This document shows positions 16,557-26,077 of a DNA stretch of 64,000 bases, piece by piece. The translations under genes and the position numbers were made by a program. Source of the DNA: Oscillospiraceae bacterium (GTDB taxonomy: Bacteria > Bacillota > Clostridia > Oscillospirales > Ruminococcaceae); contig WRLG01000008.1 of the NCBI GenBank assembly GCA_009777725.1, positions 1 through 64,000 on the forward strand, given 5' to 3'. A model generated the notes under the pieces. It was given only the letters and a program-made list of their open reading frames with translations. It made no database searches and was not told where the DNA came from. Each line of letters begins with the position of its first letter. Position 1 is the first letter of the stretch.

Positions 16557-17882
16557 CTAAACCTCACAAAAAAGCAAAACCTTACAACAAAACAAATTAT
16601 CCTCCTCATAATAATCAAACCTGCCGTTATACTTTTCGGCTATACGCTTTACGCTTTTTACCCCTAATCCGTGGTTTCCTTTGTCTGCTTTAGTCGTTTG
16701 CAGGTCAAGATTTTCCGTGAGAACGGATTTAGGGATTGAATTGCATACATTGATTGTAAGCAACTCATTGTCTCTTTTAATGGAAATGTCAATATAGCGG
16801 TTGCCTTCCTCGCATTTTAAACAGGCATCGCAGGCATTTTCAAGCAGATTCCCCAGCAGACTGCATAAATCATTGTCTTCAAAACCATCGAAATTGTTAG
16901 CACAGCTGAAAATTACCTTGATTCCTTTGCTCTTGGCATAATCTATTTTTTGACTCATTATAGCGTTTACGACACTGCTTTCTGTGTTGATTAGTGTTTC
17001 AAAGGCAGATAATTCGGCGGAAACCTCGCAAAGATAATCAAGCAATTCGCTTGACCTTCCATCTCTTGCCAAAGCTCCGATTGCCGAATAATTATGCCTC
17101 ATGTTATGCTTTAGGTAGCGGATTTCTTCGTATTGCCGCTTGATATTTTCGGTGTTTTGCTCCTTATATTCCTGCTCTTGCTTAAAAAGCTCGAATTCCA
17201 AAGCGGTCTTATTGCTTTTGCTCAGCCTTATCACCATATAAAAGCAAAATATGTTAATAAAGATAATCCCCAGCTCGGCGAAAAATAAGGAATAATGAAA
17301 TTTCCAATTTAAGTCATCATCCAGTAGAATCGCATGTATCGTACCGAAGATAACCAGAGAAAGAATAAAAACCACCAGCACTAACGCCCATTCCGGCGAT
17401 TTCATCCCTACCTTATCTTTGCGGGTGATTTTAAGGATTAATTCGTAAAAATAGAGCAATAAAATTTGAACCAAAATTACGCCGATAAAGCGCGGGATTC
17501 CTTTTGTCGTATAAACCTCGGTAAAGCCCTCGTAAACAATAACCGAGATAATGCTTGCCACTATAGAGCTCGCACCGATAAGGCAGATAATCGTCCCGAT
17601 TGATAGGAAGATTTTTTCAATCACTTTACCCCGCAAAAAAATCAATGAAAAAATAAAATAATACAGCGCGTATGCGATGACCCCCAATATCCCCTCATAA
17701 AGCATAACCCTGTTAAAAATCAGTATCAGTATGGTATGTAAAACGCTTGACGCGATATATACGACCTTGTTATTCAAGCTGTTAAAGTTATAGTTGAAAA
17801 ATAAGCAAACAAACCGCATAACGATAAGCGATTGAAGAGCCGCAAAGGATATTTCAAATAATCGCCAAAAAATGTCAATCAT
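16557..17882 (-). CDS. AgrC-like sensor histidine kinase (GHKL family)
   Basis: 441 residues. The first 235 carry six or seven hydrophobic segments, the peptide-sensing membrane domain type of AgrC/ComD kinases. A coiled coil leads to the phospho-acceptor region (YLKHNMRHNYSAI, about residue 255-267). The ATPase domain has LLGNLLENACDAC (N box) and a G box in KGNHGLGVKSVKRIAEKY. This class pairs with LytTR regulators, which is the gene just upstream in the same operon. The likely signal is a cyclic peptide; agrD/agrB-like genes lie 12 kb away at 29889-30793. Confidence 0.88.
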   Translation of the reverse strand: MIDIFWRLFEISFAALQSLIVMRFVCLFFNYNFNSLNNKVVYIASSVLHTILILIFNRVMLYEGILGVIAYALYYFIFSLIFLRGKVIEKIFLSIGTIICLIGASSIVASIISVIVYEGFTEVYTTKGIPRFIGVILVQILLLYFYELILKITRKDKVGMKSPEWALVLVVFILSLVIFGTIHAILLDDDLNWKFHYSLFFAELGIIFINIFCFYMVIRLSKSNKTALEFELFKQEQEYKEQNTENIKRQYEEIRYLKHNMRHNYSAIGALARDGRSSELLDYLCEVSAELSAFETLINTESSVVNAIMSQKIDYAKSKGIKVIFSCANNFDGFEDNDLCSLLGNLLENACDACLKCEEGNRYIDISIKRDNELLTINVCNSIPKSVLTENLDLQTTKADKGNHGLGVKSVKRIAEKYNGRFDYYEEDNLFCCKVLLFCEV

Positions 17883-17959
17883 GTAAATGTACTCTTTCTA
17901 TAGCAGCTTCCCGTGCTGTCTATACATTAGACTACGCTCAGAGTTTCCGAGGAAGTCTG

Positions 17960-18691
17960 TTAGGTGGACTTTAAATAGCGTATGTACGCATCGTCAACGT
18001 CCTTTTTCCGCCTCCTGCTTATCTTAAAGGCTTGTCCGCTCCTTGATAATATTACCTCGTGATTATGATAATCAATGCGCCGGACATATTTCAGATTTAC
18101 AATTACCCTGTTATCTATTCTGACGAAGCCGTAACCAGCCAAGCGTTCAGCCGCCGCAGAAACCGTTTCTCTGACTGTAATGCTTTCTTCTTCTTCGCCC
18201 ATTACATAATTGATGTAGTTATTATCACTCTTAATGTAGGTTATATCACCGATGGGTACGCTCTTTTTTTCGCCGAAAGGAAGCGTAAGCACCACCTTCT
18301 CAACCTGCCTTAAATGTGCGGCGACATTTTTAATAACATGTGCGAGCCTTTTCTCTATAAACTCATAGGAAAGTTTAGGAATGAAGCTAAAGGGGTTAAA
18401 GTCAAAGCTGCTGTAAACCAGTTCATCCGCTGTCGTAATAAAAACAATAAGGGTCTTACCCGATATTTGGCGGGCGTATTTCGCAATATCAAATCCATGG
18501 ATGTCCGGGATAATCAAGTCCAGAAAAAGCAAGTCAAATAGTTTTTGCCTATGATGCTTTAAAGTATCCTCTCCTAGTTGATAGGAGTCTATTTCAACTT
18601 CAATTTTATTGATTTTAAAATTTTTCTTTACTAAACCACAAAGCTTTTTCAGCATTACCGTATCGTCTTCGCATATCGCTACCCTCATCAT
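17960..18691 (-). CDS. LytTR-family response regulator (AgrA-like)
   Basis: 243 residues: receiver domain 1-125 (CEDD acidic pair, phosphorylatable Asp in LLFLDLIIPD, Lys in FIPKLSYEF) and a LytTR DNA-binding domain from about 140 (YIKSDNNYINYV, FVRIDNRVIVNLKYVRRIDY). It should be phosphorylated by the kinase downstream and bind tandem direct repeats at target promoters. Start ATG at 18691 is preceded by GGGGAGG; the longer frame runs into the upstream regulator gene. Confidence 0.9.
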   Translation of the reverse strand: MMRVAICEDDTVMLKKLCGLVKKNFKINKIEVEIDSYQLGEDTLKHHRQKLFDLLFLDLIIPDIHGFDIAKYARQISGKTLIVFITTADELVYSSFDFNPFSFIPKLSYEFIEKRLAHVIKNVAAHLRQVEKVVLTLPFGEKKSVPIGDITYIKSDNNYINYVMGEEEESITVRETVSAAAERLAGYGFVRIDNRVIVNLKYVRRIDYHNHEVILSRSGQAFKISRRRKKDVDDAYIRYLKST

Positions 18692-18713
18692 TACACTGTC
18701 CCTCCCCGATTGA

Positions 18714-19022
18714 CTACTCAGCCAAAGCTCCGCCCAGGGCATAAAAAATCCCGCGCCTTTCATTTTCCATGACCCGAAAATTTCTTACGAGCACTTTTTC
18801 TTCCTCAGTAAGGTAAAAGACCTCCCCGTCATTGCTTAAAAGCTCGGACATGGTTACGCCCAACGGGGTTACAAGCCGTTCGACAAGCTCCAGCGAGGGC
18901 TGGCGTTTACCTAGCTCTACCGCGCTTATATGGTTTTGCGATATACCTGTAATCTGGTTAAGCTTATAAATGCTAAAGCCCCTGTTATTGCGCGCATTCC
19001 TAAGCCTCTCACCAATATTCAT
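18714..19022 (-). CDS. Xre-family transcriptional regulator
   Basis: 102 residues. A helix-turn-helix of the Cro/CI type spans 2-60 (MNIGERLRNARNNRGFSIY, TGISQNHISAVELGKRQPSLE), with a short helical tail. It is the first gene of an operon with the LytTR regulator (22 bases on) and kinase, and could control the operon itself. A promoter is seen at 19057-19085. Confidence 0.88.
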   Translation of the reverse strand: MNIGERLRNARNNRGFSIYKLNQITGISQNHISAVELGKRQPSLELVERLVTPLGVTMSELLSNDGEVFYLTEEEKVLVRNFRVMENERRGIFYALGGALAE

Positions 19023-19056
19023 AACCCCAGCCCTTTCACGATTCCTTACAAATATT

Positions 19057-19085
19057 ATTATAGTATATGAATGAGCTTTTGTTAA
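19057..19085 (-). promoter_or_regulatory. sigma-A promoter of the Xre/LytTR/kinase operon
   Basis: Minus-strand TTAACA (forward 19080-19085), 17-base spacer, TATAAT (forward 19057-19062), about 35 bases before the Xre start. Confidence 0.65.
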
Positions 19086-19222
19086 TATAAATATAAGTTG
19101 TTATTGTAATAATATTTAGGTGTATAAGGTGTTAATGCTTCATTTAACATCAAATTTCAGAAACAATATCTATGTTTTGCATACTATATAATAAAATTTA
19201 TAAAATTCGGAGGTTTTACATC

Positions 19223-19810
19223 ATGATAATGATAGCGACCGTATTACGCGTTTTTCCTCAGCATCTGCTTGTAAGGGATATAAGCACCGGGCAGGCAGTT
19301 CAGGTAAATTTCAGAGGAGCTTCAAGATTTTCCGAAGCGGACAGAGTAAGGATTACATATAACGGAGTGATGACCAGGAGTGTCCCGCCCCAGATAACCG
19401 CTACAAATATCCAAAGAATAAGCGCGCCGCCCGTAACGGTAGCTCCCGTGTTTCCCCCTTCGCTCGGTGCTCCGTCCCGCCCCGGAACGCCTCCTCCGCC
19501 TCCTCCAATGCCGCCGCGTCCCGGACATCCTGCGGCTCCGCCTCCCCGCCCGCCGTTTGCTCCGCCCCATCGCCCCGGATTCCCGCCCCCGCCTCCGCCC
19601 CCGCGTCCTCAGCATACTGTAACCGCTATCGTGCTTCAAACGGGCAGAAATTCGCTTTTGGTATGGAATCTGCGGGAGAACAGGCTGATGCAGGTTGATT
19701 TTCCGAACGCCTCGCAATTCAGAACAGGTCAGCTTGTAACCATAGGCTTTAATACAATGACCTTCAGCAATCCGCCCAGAATATCTGCGCTAACCGTAAA
19801 CCCCGCTTGA
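19223..19810 (+). CDS. duplicated small beta-domain protein with polyproline linker
   Basis: 195 residues. Two similar domains of about 55 residues (TVLRVFPQHLLVRDISTGQ... and AIVLQTGRNSLLVWNLREN...) share the order hydrophobic strand, LLV, Q-V-F/D-F, AS-F, QI/RISA. Between them lie about 70 residues of Pro-rich sequence with runs of five to seven prolines and GHP/RPG units. No signal peptide is seen. Function unknown; polyproline runs need EF-P for translation. ATG at 19223 follows CGGAGG. It overlaps the prfB promoter at its end. Confidence 0.65.
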   Translation: MIMIATVLRVFPQHLLVRDISTGQAVQVNFRGASRFSEADRVRITYNGVMTRSVPPQITATNIQRISAPPVTVAPVFPPSLGAPSRPGTPPPPPPMPPRPGHPAAPPPRPPFAPPHRPGFPPPPPPPRPQHTVTAIVLQTGRNSLLVWNLRENRLMQVDFPNASQFRTGQLVTIGFNTMTFSNPPRISALTVNPA

Positions 19811-19835
19811 CAAAGCGTTTCGGTTCATGTATAAT
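19807..19835 (+). promoter_or_regulatory. sigma-A promoter of prfB
   Basis: TTGACA overlapping the stop codon of the polyproline gene, 17-base spacer, TATAAT, about 50 bases before prfB. Confidence 0.8.
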
Positions 19836-19887
19836 AAAGGTATGCTCTTTTAAGGAGCTTGAACGCTGAAATAGGATGGTAAAATTT

Positions 19888-21015
19888 ATGCTTATACTTG
19901 AAGAATTAAAGGTTGAACTGGAGGGATACCGTAAAGACATGAAGGAGCTTTACGGTATCTTGAATATTTCTAAAATCGGAGCGGAAAACGAGGAGATGCA
20001 AGAGCAATCCGGGCGCGGCGGCTTTTGGGACGATGTTGAAAATTCGCAAAAAATCATGCAGACCATCAAGCGCAACCAAGCCGTTATTAACGGATATGAA
20101 AAATTAAACGCACTGCTTGAAGATACCTTAACCATGATTGAACTTATCATGGAGGAAAATGAGGAATCGGAGGAAGCCATCGACGGTATAAAAAAGGATG
20201 CCGCTTCCTTTAAGGCGCAGCTGGAAGCGACAAAGCTGTCAACGCTTTTAACCGGCGGATATGACTGCAAAAACGCTATATTGACCTTTCATTCCGGCGC
20301 GGGGGGAACCGAGGCGCAAGATTGGGTTGAAATGCTTTTCAGAATGTATAACATGTGGGCTGAGAAAAGCGGGTTTAAGGTTACGACGCTTAACTACTTA
20401 GACGGTGATGAGGCGGGGATTAAATCAGCGTCTATCCTCATAGAGGGGCTTAACGCATACGGGTTTATGAAATCGGAATCCGGCGTTCACAGGCTGGTTA
20501 GGGTGTCGCCCTTTGACAGCTCCGGCAGACGGCATACGTCCTTTGCTTCAATAGAGGTTATGCCGGAAATGGATGAGCTTGACGGCAACATAGAAATCCG
20601 CCCCGAGGATTTGGAGATTGATTTTTTCCGCGCAAGCGGAGCGGGGGGGCAGAAGGTTAATAAAACCTCCTCGGCGGTGCGCTTAACGCATACGCCTACG
20701 GGAATCGTAGTATCCTGCCAGACACAGCGAAGCCAATATCAGAATAAGGACTACGCCTTGAAAATGCTGATTTCAAAGCTTGTTGAAATCAAGGAGCGGG
20801 AGCATCTGGAGAAAATTGACGATATTAAAGGGGTTCAAAAGGAAATCGCTTGGGGGGCGCAAATCCGCTCTTACGTGTTTATGCCTTATACCTTAGTAAA
20901 GGACCATCGGACAAACCATGAAAACGGCAACATCAGCCACGTCATGGACGGCGGCTTGGACGGCTTTATTAACGCTTATTTGACCGCGCTCTCGCATGGT
21001 ACATTGTTGAAGTAA
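19888..21015 (+). CDS. prfB: peptide chain release factor 2
   Basis: About 375 residues. The tripeptide anticodon SPF is in VRVSPFDSSGRRHTSF and the catalytic GGQ in RASGAGGQKVNKTSS. RF2 ends translation at TGA and TAA. Unlike most prfB genes the frame is continuous: no internal CTTTGAC slip site is seen near codon 25, so autoregulatory frameshifting is absent. I prefer the ATG at 19888 (MLILEELK, with AGGATGG upstream) to the ATG at 19876. Confidence 0.93.
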   Translation: MLILEELKVELEGYRKDMKELYGILNISKIGAENEEMQEQSGRGGFWDDVENSQKIMQTIKRNQAVINGYEKLNALLEDTLTMIELIMEENEESEEAIDGIKKDAASFKAQLEATKLSTLLTGGYDCKNAILTFHSGAGGTEAQDWVEMLFRMYNMWAEKSGFKVTTLNYLDGDEAGIKSASILIEGLNAYGFMKSESGVHRLVRVSPFDSSGRRHTSFASIEVMPEMDELDGNIEIRPEDLEIDFFRASGAGGQKVNKTSSAVRLTHTPTGIVVSCQTQRSQYQNKDYALKMLISKLVEIKEREHLEKIDDIKGVQKEIAWGAQIRSYVFMPYTLVKDHRTNHENGNISHVMDGGLDGFINAYLTALSHGTLLK

Positions 21016-21040
21016 AAAATAAGGAAAGGTGACAATTAAA

Positions 21041-21679
21041 ATGAAATTAGTTAAGCTCCCCCCGATGGGAAGTTTTGAGGTAAACGGTTATTTGATTATA
21101 TCAGAAAGCGGCTCTGCTTTTTTAATTGACGCTCCTTGCGGCGCGGACAGGGTGATTGAAGCGGCTAAGGAAAACAATGCGGAAATAAAAAAAATACTTC
21201 TTACTCATGGTCACTTTGACCATATCGAAGCATTAGAGCAACTCTGTAAAAAGACAGGTGCGCGTGTCTATATCCACGAAAACGATGCCCATAAGTTAAA
21301 CGACCCCCGGGCGAATCTTTCCGCTTTAAGCGGCAGTATAATAAAGGGCTGTGAAAATGCCGATAAGGTAAAGGACGGCGATGCTATTGCGCTTGATGAA
21401 TTGAGCGTTAAGGTTTTTCATACCCCCGGTCATACAAGCGGCAGTGTTTGTTACATGATTGAGAATATGATTTTCAGCGGCGATACCTTGTTTTATATGT
21501 CAATAGGGCGAACAGACCTAACCGACGGCAATAGCGCGGTTTTAGCCGATTCCCTTAAAAGGCTTGCCGAATTCAAGGGCGGATATGATGATTACAGGGT
21601 TTTGGCGGGTCATGGAGATGAGACATCGCTTTCCTTTGAAATTAAGAATAACCCGTATTTAGGTCGGTTTGATTTCTGA
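21041..21679 (+). CDS. metallo-beta-lactamase-fold hydrolase (glyoxalase II-like)
   Basis: 212 residues with the full metal-ligand set: THGHFDH (HxHxDH), FHTPGHTSGS, FSGDTLF, and AGHGDETS. Clostridial members of this short family act on thioesters such as S-lactoyl compounds or are uncharacterised; substrate cannot be set. ATG at 21041 has AAGGAAAGG upstream. The 3' end overlaps the convergent M50 protease gene by 38 bases. Confidence 0.85.
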   Translation: MKLVKLPPMGSFEVNGYLIISESGSAFLIDAPCGADRVIEAAKENNAEIKKILLTHGHFDHIEALEQLCKKTGARVYIHENDAHKLNDPRANLSALSGSIIKGCENADKVKDGDAIALDELSVKVFHTPGHTSGSVCYMIENMIFSGDTLFYMSIGRTDLTDGNSAVLADSLKRLAEFKGGYDDYRVLAGHGDETSLSFEIKNNPYLGRFDF

Positions 21680-22268
21680 GCGGAATACAAGCTTCGGAAA
21701 GCAGAAGATATAAGATTGTCAGATAAAGCGTAAAATTTTTGTATCCGCAGGCGGCAAAGGCGGCGATGATGATAATGGACAGGAGTATATTAAGCCTTTG
21801 CAGATATTTTTCAAGCATAACCGCTCTTTCGTAGCTGCAAAGCTTATAAAAAAGCAGTACCATCAGTTTGCCGCCGTCAAGGCTGTTTAAGGGCAACAGG
21901 TTAAACGCGGCTATCGCGCAGTTAATCATGCCGAAAAGCCCGGCTCCCCCTCCGTGAGGCAGGGTAAAGCTTGCGACTGCGAGGTTCGCAAGTACGCCCG
22001 AGGACAGCACGAACAGCTCTTTATTGAACGGGGCAAGCATACCATGGTCAGCTTTGACTATTTTTATACCCGCGCCGTAAAAAATAATACGCTCCGCGGT
22101 TATATCGGTAAAAAACATAGCGGCAAGATGCCCGCACTCGTGAATCATGCAGGCGTATAAGCCCCAGAGGGCAAACTCGTTGAAATTAAAGAGGAGCATA
22201 AGCGAAACCGCCGCAAAAAAGCTGAAATGAAAGCAAACGCGAAGCTTGCCTAACGGCAGTTCAATCAT
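21642..22268 (-). CDS. M50-family intramembrane metalloprotease (SpoIVFB-like)
   Basis: 208 residues, four to six hydrophobic segments. The zinc site HECGH lies at about residue 43 within a membrane helix, and the second motif NLLPLNSLDGGKL in a later one; both are intact. SpoIVFB cuts pro-sigma-K in the outer forespore membrane during sporulation; other M50 proteases cut anti-sigma factors. It overlaps the small membrane protein gene upstream by 8 bases, like the spoIVFA-spoIVFB pair. Confidence 0.85.
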   Translation of the reverse strand: MIELPLGKLRVCFHFSFFAAVSLMLLFNFNEFALWGLYACMIHECGHLAAMFFTDITAERIIFYGAGIKIVKADHGMLAPFNKELFVLSSGVLANLAVASFTLPHGGGAGLFGMINCAIAAFNLLPLNSLDGGKLMVLLFYKLCSYERAVMLEKYLQRLNILLSIIIIAAFAACGYKNFTLYLTILYLLLSEACIPLRNQTDLNTGYS

Positions 22269-22587
22269 ATTGCTCGACCGGGGTAGAATTTATAAACTCA
22301 ATAATGCTCCCTTTGCTATCCTCATTTGCGTGGCGGCTGTATATTTCATAAAGCTCGACCGCAATTTGGGGCTTAAAAATATTCAAAGCCGCAAAGCCTA
22401 TGCCGATAATAACGCATATAATTGCCTGAACCGTTATTATATCCGATAAGGAGCGATATTTAATAGCCTTTGAAGGCTTGGGCGCGCCGGGCTTTTCCTT
22501 TGAGGTATTTTCAGTAACACTTACCGCTGTACTTTCGGCGGATTCTTCCGGGATATGATGATTGCTTGGCATTGGGTTATCCTGCAT
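22261..22587 (-). CDS. small single-pass membrane protein, partner candidate of the M50 protease
   Basis: 108 residues: about 45 Ser/Glu/Pro-rich cytoplasmic residues, one transmembrane helix (about 52-72, VQAIICVIIGIGFAALNIF), then about 35 extracytoplasmic residues. By position and topology it resembles SpoIVFA, which anchors and inhibits SpoIVFB, but it lacks the LytM-like domain. Translational coupling to the protease supports a shared role. AAAGGAG precedes the ATG. Confidence 0.65.
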   Translation of the reverse strand: MQDNPMPSNHHIPEESAESTAVSVTENTSKEKPGAPKPSKAIKYRSLSDIITVQAIICVIIGIGFAALNIFKPQIAVELYEIYSRHANEDSKGSIIEFINSTPVEQYD

Positions 22588-22716
22588 TGTTAGTCCTCTC
22601 CTTTTTGGTGGCTTATGTATGGTTGTCCTTTCATATTATATTATATTAGGGAGGGGGGGAGAATAGACTAGCAATGAACGGGCTTCTGAATACCGCATAA
22701 TACCCCCCATTGGGGG

Positions 22717-22745
22717 TTGCAATATTCATTATTTTATGGTATAAT
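22717..22745 (+). promoter_or_regulatory. sigma-A promoter of the chemoreceptor gene
   Basis: TTGCAA, 17-base spacer, TATAAT, about 50 bases before the ATG at 22794. A CCCCC-ATT-GGGGG palindrome (22702-22716) abuts the -35 box. No sigma-D motif is seen, unlike the flagellar operon. Confidence 0.6.
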
Positions 22746-22793
22746 TATTAAAATACGGAAAATATCGAAAAAACGAAAAGGAATTGGGGAAAA

Positions 22794-24842
22794 ATGCTTA
22801 AATTCAAAAAGTTGTCATTAAAAATTACATTCATAGTCGGAGCTACCGTTATAATTGTCGGCGGCAGCATTGCGGGTTATATGCAGACGCGCATTATAAA
22901 CGAAATGGGTAAATATTCAAGCCTGCATCTTCGAAATCAAGCGATGAGCGTTGCTGACGAATCGGAGGGGGCGTTTGTCGATGTAATCCATAAAGTTGAG
23001 AGCATGAGGAATTTAGCCGGTGCTGTGATTGACGTTGACGAGTACAAAAACGACCCCGAAGGCTATACTTTCGGTGCATTAAAAGATAAAACAGGCGGCT
23101 TCTTTTATAATACGATTGACTCATCAGATTATATATTAGCGGCTTATCTCACCCTCCATCCCGCTCTGGCGGGAACTCCTTATGTAGGCGAAATCTATTT
23201 TCTCAGGGACGATGACGGCATAGAATTTATCGATGACCCTCTGGATTTTGATGAATACTCCTCCCAAGAAAGCCCCGACATGCAGTGGTTCTACGGCGCA
23301 TATAATTCCGGCAAACCGTATTGGTCGAGAGTTTATACGGAAGAGGAAACGGGCATTACGATGGTAAGCTATACCGAGCCTGTATTTTTAAACGGAGCGA
23401 AAGTCGGCGTTGTCGGCGCGGATATTGCAATTGAGCATATTGGGGAATTAATAGAAAGCGTGCAGATTTATGAAACAGGCTTCGCCTTGATTGAAAGCAA
23501 TTACGGCGAATTTATTGAAACCGATAGTCCAATCGGCATATTGAACGCGAGCGAAAAACAAGCCCTCGACAAAGCCGCCCGTGCCAATAGAGGCGGCGTG
23601 TTTGAAATTAAGCTGAAAGGAGCAAATTATCTAATCACCTCATTAGAATTTCCTAACGAATATATCTTATATATCGTTGCCCCGAAAAGCGAAGTTAACG
23701 CCGCAATTACCGCATCGTTGTTCAGATTTTTAATTCTCTTTGCTGTTGGCTTTGTTCTTGTAATCATCTTGTCTTACTTTATAGCAAAGCCGATTGGCAA
23801 ACCCCTAACGGCACTGTCAATTTTCTTAAAAAGGGCGGCTTCAACAGGTAATTTAACACTGTTGCCGGAGGATATTGAGGCAATTAATAAATATTCACCA
23901 ATCCCCGATGAAACAGGGCAGGTGGTAGGAGATACGGCGGCGTTTATCCGGCATGTTGCCAAAAATGCCGAAGCCTTAGAAGCTCTGGCGGACGGTGATT
24001 TAACCTGCGATGTTAATTTGCAGTCTAATGAAGACACGATGGGGATTGCCCTGCGGCATTTGTTCGGAAGCCTCAATGATATGTTTAACAATATCGTGAT
24101 GTCGTCACAGCAAGCCGTGACAAGCTCGAAGCAAATCGCGGACAGCTCTCAGTCAATGTCGCAAGGAGCGGTAGAGCAGGCGGCTGCAATTCAAGAGCTG
24201 TCAAGCTCGATTACCCAAATAGCCGAAAAAACAAGACATAATGCCGCTCTTTCGGAGCGTACAGCTAAATTGGCAGATACTATTAAAGATAACGCCGAAA
24301 AAGGCAGCCGCCAAATGGACGACATGACCGAAGCCGTCAAAGAGATAAACAATGCAAGCTCTTCAATCGGCAAAGTAATCAAAGTTATAGACGACATAGC
24401 GTTTCAAACGAACATATTAGCATTAAACGCCGCCGTTGAAGCGGCAAGAGCGGGAGAAGCGGGAAAGGGCTTTGCGGTTGTCGCCAATGAAGTGAGCAAT
24501 CTTGCTTCAAAGAGTGCGGAAGCGGCGAAAAATACGGCGGCTCTTATTCAAAATTCAATTGAAAAAGCGGAGCTGGGCTCAAAAATTGCCCATGAAACCG
24601 CTGAAAGCCTTAGAGAAATCGTTTCGGGCATCAACGAGAGCAACGGCTTAATTGCCGAAATTTCCAATTCCTCCGAGGAACAGGCGCAGGGTATAACGCA
24701 GATTAACATCGGTATAGAGCAAGTTTCGCTGGTCGTTCAGCAAAACAGCGCGACCGCCGAGGAAAACGCCGCCGCAAGCCAAGAAATGAGCGGGCAATCC
24801 GAGGTGCTGCAAAAATTAACGGCGCAGTTTAAGTTGAAATAA
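22794..24842 (+). CDS. methyl-accepting chemotaxis protein with extracellular dCache-like sensor
   Basis: 682 residues. Transmembrane segment 1 (about 10-30), a periplasm-side dCache-like sensor of about 270 residues (ending [19 protein letters not shown]), transmembrane segment 2 (about 305-327), HAMP, then the cytoplasmic signalling domain with the hairpin tip [35 protein letters not shown]. It senses a small molecule and controls CheA. It has no neighbours from the chemotaxis pathway. Ligand unknown. Confidence 0.93.
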   Translation: MLKFKKLSLKITFIVGATVIIVGGSIAGYMQTRIINEMGKYSSLHLRNQAMSVADESEGAFVDVIHKVESMRNLAGAVIDVDEYKNDPEGYTFGALKDKTGGFFYNTIDSSDYILAAYLTLHPALAGTPYVGEIYFLRDDDGIEFIDDPLDFDEYSSQESPDMQWFYGAYNSGKPYWSRVYTEEETGITMVSYTEPVFLNGAKVGVVGADIAIEHIGELIESVQIYETGFALIESNYGEFIETDSPIGILNASEKQALDKAARANRGGVFEIKLKGANYLITSLEFPNEYILYIVAPKSEVNAAITASLFRFLILFAVGFVLVIILSYFIAKPIGKPLTALSIFLKRAASTGNLTLLPEDIEAINKYSPIPDETGQVVGDTAAFIRHVAKNAEALEALADGDLTCDVNLQSNEDTMGIALRHLFGSLNDMFNNIVMSSQQAVTSSKQIADSSQSMSQGAVEQAAAIQELSSSITQIAEKTRHNAALSERTAKLADTIKDNAEKGSRQMDDMTEAVKEINNASSSIGKVIKVIDDIAFQTNILALNAAVEAARAGEAGKGFAVVANEVSNLASKSAEAAKNTAALIQNSIEKAELGSKIAHETAESLREIVSGINESNGLIAEISNSSEEQAQGITQINIGIEQVSLVVQQNSATAEENAAASQEMSGQSEVLQKLTAQFKLK

Positions 24843-24972
24843 AGTGGAAACCTGCCGCCTGCAGAGGCAGGGGACATCATTAGCTGAGTTATAAATTTGA
24901 AGCAAAACATTGATGACTTGTTAATATTTTGTAAACTTTTTAGCAAGTTATGTTCAATATGACAAAAAAAAC

Positions 24973-25001
24973 TTGACAATTTTGATTATATATGCAATAA
25001 T
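24973..25001 (+). promoter_or_regulatory. sigma-A promoter of the AT-rich two-gene cassette
   Basis: TTGACA, 17-base spacer, AATAAT. A CCTGCC...GGCAGG stem at about 24851-24871 separates it from the chemoreceptor gene. Confidence 0.6.
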
Positions 25002-25074
25002 ATGTATATAAATCATACGAAAACCTACGTTCCTAAAAAGGCTAAACAGGTCTCCTTTAGAAAGGATGATAAAA

Positions 25075-25275
25075 ATGGTAAAAAGAACAGCGGATTTAAA
25101 AGGATTCGAAGGACAGAATGATTATATAGAAATTTTATTAAAAGACCCTTTTCTCGGTAAAATTTGTTCCGAAGAAGAGGCTGACAGAAATTTATCGCCT
25201 TTGAATCATGGTGAGTCTTTTGATATTATTTATAATCGTATAGTTGAATTTGACAAAAAAAGGTTGGTTGTTTAA
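25075..25275 (+). CDS. small hypothetical protein, first gene of an AT-rich cassette
   Basis: 66 residues, acidic, no membrane segment; I recognise no family. Start ATG at 25075 has AAAGGA 8 bases upstream; an ATG at 25066 lies within that site. The stop is 3 bases before the next gene, so the two are coupled. The layout of a short gene directly before a larger one resembles toxin-antitoxin or defence cassettes, but no motif shows that. Confidence 0.55.
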   Translation: MVKRTADLKGFEGQNDYIEILLKDPFLGKICSEEEADRNLSPLNHGESFDIIYNRIVEFDKKRLVV

Positions 25276-25278
25276 TCT

Positions 25279-25995
25279 GTGGATTACATAAAAAATACGC
25301 TTATAAATCAATTAAACAGTTTAGCCGGCAAAGAAGAATGGTATGTTATAAAAAAGACAGACGACAATACTTTGCTGGCTGAATTTAATTCTTTATATTT
25401 AAAGCACGAAAAAGCTTGCAAATCTATATTGGGGATTCACCCTGATTATTGCCTTGACCCTCATAAACAAGCTTCGGCATTATGTACCGCTGTATTAGAC
25501 CTAGAACCATTAAAGCACATTAAATCCGAACGCAAGCAATCTCTCTATTGGTATGCCAATGAGTATGTTGCTTTACAACTCTCATATTTTCATATACGGT
25601 GCTGTATAGAATCGCACTTTATAAATTGCGGAAATATTTATAATTGTGATTTGGAAATTCTTGATAGTATATTTAAGGACTTTCCTCAAATTTTATTTGA
25701 TATTAAGCCTTATGTTTCCAATTTCTTTTATCTGTTACGTCAAGAGAAAATATTAAGCCAATGCTCTATTTATCATAAATATCCTAATAACTGCAGTTTG
25801 GAGCAATGCTCGCTTATTGAAAGATGCGGCGCAAAAACCTTGTATAATTACCTATCCTTGTCTAAATTATTTTATCATTATGATGTGATGATAATGTGTC
25901 ACATTGAACAGCGGCGTAAAATTAACGGACTGCCAAAGCCGCCGCCGAGGCATCTTGAAACTCCGCAATATCAATATAGCTATTATGAAAATTAA
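25279..25995 (+). CDS. Cys-rich hypothetical protein, second gene of an AT-rich cassette
   Basis: 238 residues from GTG at 25279. It is rich in Cys, His and Tyr (a cluster NNCSLEQCSLIERCGAK around 178-194, CC near 116), mostly helical, no signal peptide. No family recognised. Base composition is clearly more AT-rich than the flanking genes, and the pair has its own promoter and a perfect terminator, which points to acquisition as a unit. The Cys cluster might bind metal. Confidence 0.55.
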   Translation: MDYIKNTLINQLNSLAGKEEWYVIKKTDDNTLLAEFNSLYLKHEKACKSILGIHPDYCLDPHKQASALCTAVLDLEPLKHIKSERKQSLYWYANEYVALQLSYFHIRCCIESHFINCGNIYNCDLEILDSIFKDFPQILFDIKPYVSNFFYLLRQEKILSQCSIYHKYPNNCSLEQCSLIERCGAKTLYNYLSLSKLFYHYDVMIMCHIEQRRKINGLPKPPPRHLETPQYQYSYYEN

Positions 25996-26030
25996 AAACA
26001 GACGCTCCTCAACTGAGCGTCTGTTTTTGA
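25994..26030 (+). terminator. intrinsic terminator of the AT-rich cassette
   Basis: Perfect 12-13-bp stem AACAGACGCTC / GAGCGTCTGTT with a 7-base loop, A-rich before and TTTTT after. Confidence 0.9.
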
Positions 26031-26077
26031 TAAACTCCGTAAAAACATAAACGCTTGCTGAAAGGGAGCTTACAACT

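Noticed and set aside
16422..16667. Open frame starting MPVAQLDRAADS across tRNA-Arg
   Set aside because: It is the well-known false frame produced by reading through a tRNA gene; the cloverleaf is clear.
19888..20000. Programmed frameshift in prfB
   Set aside because: The frame is continuous from the start codon and no CTTTGAC slip site is found.
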